The notes under the pieces: model-generated
Database searches by the model: none
What the model was told of the DNA's origin: nothing
Seen by the model: the letters and a program-made list of their open reading frames with translations, nothing else
NCBI GenBank assembly: GCA_036655915.1
Contig: JAVVPE010000008.1
Location: forward strand, 1 to 43,776
Reading direction: 5' to 3'
Source of the DNA: JAVWGW01 sp036655915
GTDB lineage: Bacteria; Actinomycetota; Coriobacteriia; Coriobacteriales; Eggerthellaceae
Length of the DNA stretch: 43,776 bases
Made by a program: the position numbers and the translations under genes
Shown: one piece after another, positions 32,987 through 41,800 of the stretch
Numbering within the stretch: the first letter of the stretch is position 1
Layout of the letters: every line of letters begins with the position of its first letter

Positions 32987-34342
32987 ATGGCTGATGTGGA
33001 TAAAACGGTGTCAAACGCAATGGTGCAGCGCGAAAGCGAGTTTTCTGCGCCAACGGGACGTATTCCCTACTACGACCTGGTGCTTGATCATGGTGAGGGC
33101 GCTCTGCTCTACGATGTGGATGGCAACGCCTACATCGATTTGTTGGCAAGCGCTTCGGCCACCAACGTGGGGCATTGTCATCCCAAGGTGGTCAGCGCCA
33201 TCACTGATCAGGCCAAAAAGCTGATCCATTACACGCCGGCTTACTTGTATCACACTCCCGAAATCGATTTGATGGAAAAGCTGGCTAGCATAGCACCTGG
33301 TCCCACGCCCAAAAAGATTGTGTTTGGAAATTCGGGGTCCGATGCCAACGATGCCATCATCAAGTTTGCGCGCGCCTATACGGGGCGGCAAACCATCGTC
33401 AGCTTCATCGGCGCCTATCATGGTTCCACCTATGGTTCCCTGACGCTTTCGGCCATCAGCCTTAACATGCGGCGCAAAATGGGGCCGCTGCTGCCCGGCG
33501 TCTATCACATTCCTTACCCGGACGCCTACCACGCCGGGGTTGATCACTTAAGCGAACAGCAGCAGGCCGATTACTTCATGGCACCTTTGCTGGAAATGAC
33601 CCAAAGCTATGTGGCACCCGAAGAAATCGCTTGCATCATCATGGAGCCGATTGCGGGGGATTTAGGCCTGATCGTGCCGCCGCAGGCCTACGTGGATGCG
33701 CTGCACGCCTTCTGCCAACAGCACGGTATTTTGTTTGCGGTCGATGAAGTGAATCAGGGCATGGGGCGCACGGGCGCGTGGTGGTCCATCGAACACTTCG
33801 GTATCGAACCCGATTTGATGTCGGTGGGCAAATCGATTGCTTCGGGCATGCCGCTTTCGGCCATTATCGGCAAGGCCGATATCATGGATTCCCTCGACTT
33901 TCCCGCCCACATATTCACCACCAGTGGAAACCCCATTTGCTGTGCTGCTTCCTTGGCCACCATCGAAGTGATTGAAGAAGAAGGCCTGCTGCAGCGCTCG
34001 CGCGAACTGGGTGCTTATGCGCAGGCGCGCTTCAACGAAATGGCGGAAAAATACGCTATTGTGGGAAGCGTGCATGGCAAGGGGCTCAACTTGGGCATCG
34101 ACATTGTGGAACCCGGCACGCGCACCAAATGTGCGCTCGATGCTTTGAAGATTGTGTATCGCGCCTATGAAGAAGGCGTCGTGATGATCTGCATAGCCAG
34201 TTCGATCCTGCGCTTTCAGCCGCCGCTTGTCATCACGCGCGAGCAGCTGGATATCGCGCTTGACGTGCTCGATCGTGTCATAGCCGAAGTGGCCGCCGGC
34301 AAAGTCCCTGACAACATAGTACCCGCCGGCAAAGGCTGGTAA
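32987..34342 (+). CDS. Class III pyridoxal-phosphate aminotransferase
   Basis: A 451-residue omega-type (GabT/ornithine family) aminotransferase. I start at ATG 32987, six bases after AAAAAAGGAGG. Landmarks are DVDGNAYIDLLASASATNVGH, the PLP phosphate-binding GNSGSDANDAIIKFAR, GAYHGSTYGSLTLSA, the Asp of FAVDEVNQGMGRTG, and the Schiff-base lysine K282 in LMSVGKSIASGMPLS. The late TSGNPICCAASLATI loop is also typical. The residues seen do not tell which amine is used (4-aminobutyrate, ornithine, diaminopropionate or others). It stands alone, with the transporter-like fragment just upstream. Confidence 0.9.
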   Translation: MADVDKTVSNAMVQRESEFSAPTGRIPYYDLVLDHGEGALLYDVDGNAYIDLLASASATNVGHCHPKVVSAITDQAKKLIHYTPAYLYHTPEIDLMEKLASIAPGPTPKKIVFGNSGSDANDAIIKFARAYTGRQTIVSFIGAYHGSTYGSLTLSAISLNMRRKMGPLLPGVYHIPYPDAYHAGVDHLSEQQQADYFMAPLLEMTQSYVAPEEIACIIMEPIAGDLGLIVPPQAYVDALHAFCQQHGILFAVDEVNQGMGRTGAWWSIEHFGIEPDLMSVGKSIASGMPLSAIIGKADIMDSLDFPAHIFTTSGNPICCAASLATIEVIEEEGLLQRSRELGAYAQARFNEMAEKYAIVGSVHGKGLNLGIDIVEPGTRTKCALDALKIVYRAYEEGVVMICIASSILRFQPPLVITREQLDIALDVLDRVIAEVAAGKVPDNIVPAGKGW

Positions 34343-34406
34343 ACCCTCTGGCGCAGCCGACGCTGATTTTGCTTGGATATTCTTATTGCGTGCAGGCGCG
34401 GGCTTT

Positions 34407-34436
34407 TTGCTCGTGTTATTCAAAGCATGCTAAAAT
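34407..34436 (+). promoter_or_regulatory. Promoter of the small-ORF pair
   Basis: TTGCTC (34407-34412), 18 bp, TAAAAT (34431-34436), with TGC directly before the -10 (extended -10). It lies about 36 nt before the ATG at 34473, and supports the small ORFs as real genes. Confidence 0.6.
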
Positions 34437-34472
34437 CAAAGGATTGGTAAGCTTGTACAAAGGAGGCATGCG

Positions 34473-34679
34473 ATGAGCCCACAAGCAAGTGCCGCGCTGC
34501 GCAGCGCCAATCTTCAAGATGGTATAGATTTCGAGATTGCCCGTGAACGGGTCAATATGATGATTGCGCAAAAAATTAGCGACATGAGGGATAAAGGAAC
34601 ACTTCTTGATCCCTCCATCGAAGACAAGGCGGAACTGAGATCTTTGGAGGCGCTGCGCGGCAATGCACGCAATCGATAA
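34473..34679 (+). CDS. Small hypothetical protein (68 aa)
   Basis: It starts at ATG 34473 with a perfect AAAGGAGG 5 nt upstream and a good promoter before it. The protein (MSPQASAALRSANLQDG, then FEIARERVNMMIAQKISDMR) is charged and probably helical, ending in a basic segment. No signal peptide or membrane helix. I do not recognise the family. The ribosome site and promoter make it credible. It overlaps the next small ORF by 17 nt. Confidence 0.6.
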   Translation: MSPQASAALRSANLQDGIDFEIARERVNMMIAQKISDMRDKGTLLDPSIEDKAELRSLEALRGNARNR

Positions 34680-34800
34680 GCTGCTTGTAGACGTGCAATC
34701 TGTGCGCATGCTTGCAACCAGCCTTGATTGCGATCAAATGGTTCTTGGTGATATAAAAAAGCTTGCCGCCGATATTGTCGTTGCGGCTTCTGCTGGGTAG
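34663..34800 (+). CDS. Small hypothetical protein (45 aa), overlapping
   Basis: ATG 34663 opens a 45-residue frame to TAG 34800: MHAIDKLLVDVQSVRMLATS, then LDCDQMVLGDIKKLAAD and IVVAASAG. GGAGG lies 12 nt upstream, a little far. It looks like a short amphipathic helical protein. It overlaps the preceding ORF, so it may be coupled. No family is recognised, and it could be spurious. Confidence 0.4.
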   Translation: MHAIDKLLVDVQSVRMLATSLDCDQMVLGDIKKLAADIVVAASAG

Positions 34801-34894
34801 TATTGCCTGATCAAGCAGCTAGTTTTGAAAAGCTAGCCCATTTTGTTGTCGGGTTGGTGTTGCACAGTCTTGGCGCGCAGCCTGAAAAGGGGCG

Positions 34895-34903
34895 TGATAT
34901 ACT
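34895..34903 (+). promoter_or_regulatory. Extended -10 promoter of map
   Basis: TGA then TATACT (34898-34903), an extended -10 about 42 nt before the map ATG. No -35 of note at 17 bp. Confidence 0.5.
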
Positions 34904-34944
34904 GGGCGGCGACTATTTGACGGCGTTTGAAAGAAGCATGAGCT

Positions 34945-35715
34945 ATGATTATCAAAAAATCCCCTGCGGAAATAGAAGCGATGAAGGAAGCGGGGCGCAT
35001 CAGTGCAAAAGTGCTGCGTGAAGTGGGCGCACGTGTGCAGCCGGGCGTATCAACGCTAGAGTTGGATAACTTTGTTGAAGCGATGATCCGCTTCGAGGGC
35101 GGCATTCCGGCGTTCAAGGGCTACGGCGGCTTTCCCGGGTCCATCTGCGCTTCGGTAAACGAACAGATCGTGCACGGCATCCCCAGCGCTAGCGTCATTT
35201 TGAAGGAAGGCGACATTCTTTCCATCGACACGGGCGCTACGGTCGATGGCTGGGTGGGCGACAACGCGTGGACCTATGCGGTGGGCAAGATTTCCCCCGA
35301 GAAAAAACGCCTGCTCGACGTGACGGAAAAGTGCATGTGGGCGGGCTTGGATGCGGCGCGACCCGGCAATCGACTAGGGGATATCGGTGCCGCCGTGCAG
35401 CAGATTGCCGAAGCGGCTGGGTTTGGGGTGGTGCGCGAATACGTGGGCCACGGCATCGGCCGCAACATGCACGAAGATCCCAATGTGCCCAATTTCGGGC
35501 GCAAACACACCGGCCTGGTGTTGGAAGAGGGCATGGTGTTGGCAATCGAGCCTATGATCAACATCGGCACCGCCAAAACGCGCCAGATGTCGGACGGATG
35601 GCTGGTGTGCACCGCCGACGGTTTGCCTTCGGCTCACTTTGAAAAAACGGTTGCCATCACGCAAGATGGTCCCCTCATCTTAACAACGGAAGAAAAGCAT
35701 CGCCGCCCGGCCTAG
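34945..35715 (+). CDS. map: Type I methionine aminopeptidase
   Basis: Removes the initiator Met from new proteins. The 256-residue protein has all five metal ligands: D95 (SIDTGA), D106 (GDNAW), H169 (VGHGIGRNMHEDP), E202 (AIEPM) and E233 (HFEKTV). The start MIIKKSPAEIEAMKEAGR is typical of the short bacterial form without a zinc-finger extension. The ribosome site is weak (GAAAGAAG). Its stop overlaps the murJ stop on the other strand (CTAG shared), so the two genes converge with no spacer. Confidence 0.96.
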   Translation: MIIKKSPAEIEAMKEAGRISAKVLREVGARVQPGVSTLELDNFVEAMIRFEGGIPAFKGYGGFPGSICASVNEQIVHGIPSASVILKEGDILSIDTGATVDGWVGDNAWTYAVGKISPEKKRLLDVTEKCMWAGLDAARPGNRLGDIGAAVQQIAEAAGFGVVREYVGHGIGRNMHEDPNVPNFGRKHTGLVLEEGMVLAIEPMINIGTAKTRQMSDGWLVCTADGLPSAHFEKTVAITQDGPLILTTEEKHRRPA

Positions 35716-37808
35716 GGCCGGTTGTGGGTGTGGCGCGCGCGGTTTAGGATGGCGCCTGTTTCGCCCGGGTCTTGCGAGGCTGCTGGCGTGGCGGCGTGTT
35801 TTGCGCGCCGCATGATGGCTCCGGTTTCGCTGGCCGCAGGGTGTGTGGGGTAAGCTGCCGCAACGGGTGCGTGCTTGGCGCGACTCAAAATGGCTCCGGT
35901 TTCGCTGGCCGCAAGGGGCCGGGGCTGCGCGGTGCTGCTTGCTGGCTGCGACGGGCGTGCATGTTTGCCGCGCACGATTGCGGGTGCCGGCTGCGGCTGC
36001 CCGCTGCGCACCACGCGCTGCGGGGCGGTTGCCTGCGAAGAGGTCGACGGCTGCGCCGCCGGTGCAGCGCTGCGATGCGGCTGCGCTGTGGGGGATTGGG
36101 CGGCGGTGGCTACGGGCTGTTCTGGCGCTGCGGGGTGGGCTTGCGCTATGGGGTCTGCCGCGCCTGCGGGTGGCGCGCTCTGCTTCCGCGAAAACAGGCC
36201 ACGTATTTTGCGGAAGATGCTGGCAAGAAGGGCGCATTCCGCCACGCGAAACAGTTTGCACAGCGCAAAAGAAAGCACCAGGCCAACGCCGCCCGCAGCG
36301 ATAACGCTGATAAGCCCCCGCACCATGGCACTCAGCATCCCCAGCGATTCCAAAGCATTGCCCAGCCCCGTGCTGAGGGCAAGCGCCGCCGCCGCGCCCA
36401 GGGTGGAAGCTATGCCCACGCGCACGAACAGCCCCAGAATGCTACCCACGCCGAAGCTGCCGATTTTCCGGTGCACGATAGCGGTGGTAGCAATCATCAT
36501 GGCGGTGTAAAACACCAGATCCGCAACGGGAATGCCCATCAATCCCAAAACTTCAGGCTTGCATAAATACCAATATCCCGCAATTTGGATGGTTCGCAGC
36601 ACAAGATCGACCAGCGCAAAGGTCATAAATTGTCGCAGGGAAGCAAACACCCGATACATATACATATAGCCTGCATACACGGGCAGACTCAGCGTCCACA
36701 GCGCCAAAATAACCGAAACTGACGTGACATCTTCGGCATTGAAGGCACCGGCTTGAAACAGCTGCATCAGGGGGGTAGCCAAACATCCCACCAGGGCAGC
36801 CAAGGGGATGATCAGGAAAAACGTCTTGCGCAGCCCGTCGGTAACGTGGTGCTTGAAGCCGCGCCAATTTTCTTTGGCGGCGCATTCGGAAAGTTCGGTA
36901 AGCAGCACGGTGGAAAGCGAAACCGCCACGACCCCATAGGGCAACTGATACCAGGTCCAGGCGTAATTGAGCGTGGACGGTCCGTTGGGGCTGGCTTGCA
37001 GGCCAAAGGCGTTGCGGCAACTGAAGGTGACCATGGTGCCGATAACGTAAACGAAGGTGGGCAAGGCGATGCGCAGCGCTTCTTTAAGCATGGGGTCGTG
37101 CAAATCAATGCGGAAGCGATAGCGAAAACCGCGCTTTATCAGCACGGGTATCTGGGCGCCAAACTGCACCAACACGCCAAACGAAGTGCCCACCGCAAGC
37201 CACCACAGGGCAAAGTTTGCGTCGATGTGGGAAAGGGGCACATAGCCAAACATGGTGATGATAACGACGATGTTGTTTATCACCGGCGCCAGCGAGGGCA
37301 CGATAAACACGCGTTCGGCGTTGAGTATGCTGGTGATGACGGCACCTAAGCCATACAGCAAAATTTGCACAGAGAATATGCGGAAAAAGAAAATCGCCAG
37401 TTCTTGGCTTTCGGAATTTTGCACGGTGAATGTTTGCGTGGCGATAACTTGGGGCGCGAAAAACGATCCCGCCAAGGCCAGGGCTCCCAGCCCTATGACG
37501 ACGATGCTTAATATGTTGGAAGAAAAGCGATCGGCGCCTTCCTTGCCGTTACGTTCTTTGCTCAGCAGATACAGCGGTAAAAATGCTGTGCCCAAAATGC
37601 CGCTGGCCGCCAATTCGTAAATCATGGAAGGCATGTTGTAAGCGATTTGATAAGCCGAGGTCAGCAACGTGTTTCCCAAAGCAAACGCCATAGCCCAGGT
37701 GCGCAGCAGCCCCGTCATACGCGACAGAAGCGTGGCGGCAGTCATGATGCCGGTGTTTTTTAAAATGGAATTGTCTGCTTCGCTCACAAAGGGTCCCCGT
37801 CGCTTCAT
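35712..37808 (-). CDS. murJ: Lipid II flippase MurJ with repeat-bearing cytoplasmic tail
   Basis: MurJ flips the peptidoglycan precursor lipid II across the membrane. The 698-residue protein has the MOP-family core of about 14 helices over residues 1-520 (ATLLSRMTGLLRTWAMAFAL, then GTAFLPLYLLSK). The rest (about 525-698) is a Pro/Ala/Gln-rich, soluble tail. It ends in three copies of ETGAI-(L/M)-x-R-A-(K/R)-H at E636, E661 and E683. Mycobacterial MurJ also has a cytoplasmic C-terminal part that recruits an FHA protein through a phosphothreonine, so these Thr residues may do the same; that is analogy. The start may be ATG 37808 or GTG 37787 (GGGGA before it). Confidence 0.92.
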   Translation of the reverse strand: MKRRGPFVSEADNSILKNTGIMTAATLLSRMTGLLRTWAMAFALGNTLLTSAYQIAYNMPSMIYELAASGILGTAFLPLYLLSKERNGKEGADRFSSNILSIVVIGLGALALAGSFFAPQVIATQTFTVQNSESQELAIFFFRIFSVQILLYGLGAVITSILNAERVFIVPSLAPVINNIVVIITMFGYVPLSHIDANFALWWLAVGTSFGVLVQFGAQIPVLIKRGFRYRFRIDLHDPMLKEALRIALPTFVYVIGTMVTFSCRNAFGLQASPNGPSTLNYAWTWYQLPYGVVAVSLSTVLLTELSECAAKENWRGFKHHVTDGLRKTFFLIIPLAALVGCLATPLMQLFQAGAFNAEDVTSVSVILALWTLSLPVYAGYMYMYRVFASLRQFMTFALVDLVLRTIQIAGYWYLCKPEVLGLMGIPVADLVFYTAMMIATTAIVHRKIGSFGVGSILGLFVRVGIASTLGAAAALALSTGLGNALESLGMLSAMVRGLISVIAAGGVGLVLSFALCKLFRVAECALLASIFRKIRGLFSRKQSAPPAGAADPIAQAHPAAPEQPVATAAQSPTAQPHRSAAPAAQPSTSSQATAPQRVVRSGQPQPAPAIVRGKHARPSQPASSTAQPRPLAASETGAILSRAKHAPVAAAYPTHPAASETGAIMRRAKHAATPAASQDPGETGAILNRARHTHNRP
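35749..35913 (-). repeat. Direct repeats coding the MurJ ETGAI motifs
   Basis: Two identical 24-bp copies lie at 35815-35838 and 35890-35913 (75 bp apart), and a diverged copy at about 35749-35765. They encode the SETGAI part of the tail repeats. The spacing is a whole number of codons, so repeat slippage would keep the frame. Confidence 0.75.
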
Positions 37809-37809
37809 C

Positions 37810-37815
37810 TATAAT
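37810..37815. promoter_or_regulatory. Shared -10 box of divergent murJ and nadK
   Basis: TATAAT on the plus strand (37810-37815) reads as TATTAT on the minus strand (37816-37811). The two start codons are only about 42 bp apart. For nadK the leader would be about 28 nt. For murJ the box almost touches the ATG, which implies a leaderless mRNA or the later GTG start. -35 boxes are poor on both sides. Confidence 0.45.
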
Positions 37816-37850
37816 AACTAACCATACTAACAAAGCCGAAAGAAGTGCGC

Positions 37851-38762
37851 ATGCATATCCTCATAGTTCGTAATAACTCCAACACAGAAGCACTCGATGC
37901 ATCGCTGATGCTGGCAACTTTTTTGGGTGCGCAAGATATTGCGTATACGCTGCTGAATGCGTCGGATATTCCCCTGACAACTTCGTGTGCGGGTGGTGCG
38001 CCGGCCGCCCCCGTCGATTTTGATATGGCGGTGGTGCTGGGGGGCGACGGCACCATTTTGCGCAGTGCGCGTTATGTGGGCACCAGCGGCGTACCTATTT
38101 TGGGTATCAACTTTGGCAACCTGGGATTTTTGTCCAACCCGCGCGAAGATGGGGTGGTGGCCATTGTGGCGGCGGCGCTTGCGGGCGATGTGGTGCGCGA
38201 ATGCCGCACAAACCTGCGTATCGATGTCGAATGTGAAGGCGATGCGCCAAGCGGCGCGCAGGCCTTTGGCGAAGAAGTGCCGGGCGCACCCGATGCTGCA
38301 CCAGCTACGTGTCGCACGTTTTTTGCGCTCAATGAATTGGCAATAACGCGTGGCGCTTCGGGGCGCATCATCGATCTTGACGTGGCAATTGCGGCAGCCT
38401 CTATGGCTAAAATGCGCGGAGACGGCCTGGTCATTGCCACAGCAACCGGATCAACCGCCTATGCGCTTTCGGCGGGCGGCCCCCTGGTAGCCCCTGGATT
38501 TGGTGGTTTGGTCGTGGTGCCCTTGGCACCGCACACCCTGCATACTCGGGCGGTGGTTACCGACCCCAGCGATGTGGTGGAAGTCAACCTTGCCCCCGAT
38601 GCGGCCGGGCGCGATGCGGTGTTGTTCGCCGATGGCGAAGCGCTTGCGCTGGATGCCTGCGTAAGCCGGGTTATGGTGTGTAAGGGTGCTGCCCCCACCG
38701 TGCTGTTGCGCTATAAGCACGAAGGCTTCTATTCCCACGCTTCCCATGTTTTTTTCCGCTGA
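37851..38762 (+). CDS. nadK: NAD kinase
   Basis: Phosphorylates NAD to NADP, cytoplasmic. I take ATG 37851 (MHILIVRNN; AAAGAAG upstream), giving 303 residues; GTG 37845 would add two. The catalytic GGDGT motif is in VVLGGDGTILR, followed by GINFGNLGFL, NELAI and the conserved DGLVIATATGSTAYALSAGG. A short insertion rich in Ala/Pro (about residues 126-150) lies between two blocks. No recN/tlyA neighbours are seen, although they often accompany nadK in actinobacteria. Confidence 0.95.
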   Translation: MHILIVRNNSNTEALDASLMLATFLGAQDIAYTLLNASDIPLTTSCAGGAPAAPVDFDMAVVLGGDGTILRSARYVGTSGVPILGINFGNLGFLSNPREDGVVAIVAAALAGDVVRECRTNLRIDVECEGDAPSGAQAFGEEVPGAPDAAPATCRTFFALNELAITRGASGRIIDLDVAIAAASMAKMRGDGLVIATATGSTAYALSAGGPLVAPGFGGLVVVPLAPHTLHTRAVVTDPSDVVEVNLAPDAAGRDAVLFADGEALALDACVSRVMVCKGAAPTVLLRYKHEGFYSHASHVFFR

Positions 38763-38811
38763 TATTGCAGGGAAACTCCACGGTTTGTTCCCTAGATTGC
38801 GCGCTCGATGC

Positions 38812-38820
38812 TGGTATCAT
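38812..38820 (+). promoter_or_regulatory. Extended -10 promoter of dnaE
   Basis: TGG then TATCAT (38815-38820), 46 nt before the dnaE ATG. TTGCGC at 38797-38802 is too close to serve as a normal -35. Confidence 0.45.
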
Positions 38821-38866
38821 AGAAGGCTAAACCACCGCATATTTGGGATTGATAAGAGGCACAGGC

Positions 38867-41800
38867 ATGGCATTCGTTCATCTGCATAATCACACGGAAT
38901 ATTCCCTGCTCGACGGCGCCACGCACGTGAAGGATATGGTGCGTCGTGCGGCCGATTTAGGCATGCCTGCCGTGGCCATTTCCGACCACGGCGTCATGAG
39001 TGGCGTGCCCGAGCTTTCCGACGCCTGCGATGCGGTCGAAGCGGAAACCGGCGTGCGCGTCAAACCCATTTTTGGGTGCGAAGTGTATTTCACCACCGAT
39101 GAAGAATTGCGGCGCGACATCAAGCCACGCCTGTACCACCTGCTGCTTTTGGCGAAAACGAACGAAGGCTACCACAATCTTGTGCGCCTTGTTTCGCAAT
39201 CCCATGTCGACAACTTTTACTACAAGCCGCGCACCACGTTTTCCATGCTGGAAAAATACGGCAAGGGGCTTATCGGCTCAAGTGCGTGCATCGCGGGCAT
39301 TGTTCCCAAGCTGCTCGATGCCGGGCAGTTTGATGAGGCCGTCAGTTGGGCGCAGAAGCTGGCGAGTGCTTTTGAGCCGGGTGATTTCTATATCGAACTG
39401 CAAAATCAAGGCATCGTGACCGATGCGGGCTTGACGCAAACCGACTTAAACCACCAGCTGGTGAAGGTCGCGCAAACGGTGGGTCTTAAAACCATCGCCA
39501 CCAACGATTTTCACTACTTAACCCACGCCGATGCGCGCGCGCAAGATATTATGCTGTGCATCGGCACCGCTTCCACCTTCGACGATCCCAATCGCATGCG
39601 TTTTTCCAACGACCAGTTTTACATGAAGACCGAACAGGAAATGCGCGAAGCGCTCAAAGATTTCCCTGAAGCCTGCGATACCACGGTTGAGCTGGCCGAA
39701 AAGTGTAATGTTGTGTTGGAGCGCGACTCCATTTTGCCGCGCTTTCCCCTGCCCGAAGGCGAAACGGAAGACAGCCTTTTTCGCAAACAGTGCCTGATTG
39801 GCCTGCATCGTCGCTATGGTGAAGAGCTTTCTGCCGAAGTGATGGATCGCTACGAACACGAAGCGGGCGTTATCATCAAGCAGGGCTTTCCGGCATACTT
39901 TCTTATTGTGCAAGAATATATCCAGTGGGCCAAAGATAACGGCATCGGTGTGGGGCCGGGGCGTGGTTCGGCGGCAGGGTCCATCGTTGCTTACGCGCTG
40001 GGCATAACCGATCTTGACCCTTTGCCCAATGGCCTGCTGTTTGAACGTTTCCTTTCCGAAGAACGCATAGAAATGCCCGATATCGACGTCGACTTCGAGG
40101 ATGAACGTCGTGGCGAAGTGCTTGATCACGTACGCGATTTTTATGGCGAAGACCACATTGCGGGCGTTATCACCTTCGGTAAGTTGCAGGCAAAAAATGC
40201 GATTCGCGATGCGGCGCGCGTGCTTGATTACCCCTATAACACAGGGGATCGGCTGGCCAAAATGGTGGGCGACGAATTGGGCATCACGCTCAAAGATGCT
40301 CTGGCGCAAAACCCCGACCTAAAAAAAGCCTACACAAGCGAACCCGATTGCAAAGAGGTGCTCGATGCCGCGCTTTCCATCGAAGGACATCTGCGTGGCG
40401 AAGGTGTGCATGCCTGTGCAACCATCATCTGTCGCAACCCCTTGGCCGATCACGTGCCGGTTAAGCGCGATACCAAGGGCGGCGGCATCATCACGCAGTA
40501 CGACGGGCACTACACGCCTGAACTGGGACTTCTTAAGATGGACTTCCTGGGGCTGCGCACGCTGGGCGTTATAAGCCGCGCCTGCAACAACATCAAAGAT
40601 CGCTTTGGCGTCGAAATAAAACCCGACGAAATTCCTCTGGACGATAAAGCGTCGTTTGATCTTATGTGCGGCGGCAACATGGACGGATTGTTCCAGGTGG
40701 AAAGCGCCTTGTATGTGGGCTTGTTTGCCCGCATGAAGCCGCGCACCTTTTCCGACATTGTCGCTTCCATCGCCCTTAACCGCCCCGGTCCTTTGGAATC
40801 GGGCATGGTCGACGAATTTGTAAACGCGCGCCAGGGCAAGGTTGCCGTGCATTACTACGACGATCGCCTGCGTCCCATTTTGGAAGAAACCTACGGCACG
40901 ATGGTCTACCAAGAACAGATCATGCAGGTTTCTATGGCTATGTGCGGGTTTTCTGCCGGCAAGGCCGATAAGTTGCGCAAGGCCATGGGCAAAAAAAAGC
41001 TCGACATCATGCGCCAGCTGCAAGAAGAATGGAACACCGGTGCGGTCGAAAACGGTTTTGCGCTGGGCATTGCCAAGCAGATTTGGAACGATGCGGAAAA
41101 ATTCGCCAAGTACGCGTTTAATAAAAGCCATTCGGCTGCCTATGCGGTTATCGTTATGCGCACGGCCTATTTAAAGGCGCATTATCCCAACGATTACATG
41201 GCGGCGACGCTTTCAAGCTACATGAGCAATTCTGATCGTCTGATAAAATACATTGCCAGCTGCAATCATTCGGGTATTCCTGTGCTGCCGCCCGACATCA
41301 ATTCGTCCAACCTCGAATTTACTCCAACCGATGAAGGTATTCGTTTTGGTTTGGCCGGCGTGCGCGGCGTGGGTGAAAAAATTGTTGAAACCATCATTGA
41401 GGAACGCAAACGCAACGGCGCTTATAAGTCGCTCCATGATTTTGTGCGGCGCCTCGATACGCACACCTACAACCGCAAAACGCTCGAAGCGCTCATCAAG
41501 GCGGGGGCCTTTGAATCGACGGGCTATACGCGCAGGCAGTGCATGTATTTTGTCGATGAAACACCCATGGTTGAGGCGGCGGCAAAGCGCCAGCTAGATC
41601 ACGATAGCGGTCAGGTAAGCATGTTCGACCTGTTTGCCGACGACCCCGATTCAGGGTTTAACGAAGCGCCCCCCGAGCCCGACGGTATCGAGTGGGACAA
41701 AAAAACGCTGCTCACCTACGAAAAAGAAATTCTTAAAATTTACGTTTCCGACCATCCTTTGCGTCCCTACGAAGCGGCACTTTCGCGCATGTCGAAGTTT

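Noticed and set aside
36000..36560. Long plus-strand frames opposite the murJ tail
   Set aside because: They are shadows of the GC-rich Ala/Pro codons of murJ; no ribosome site or family match.
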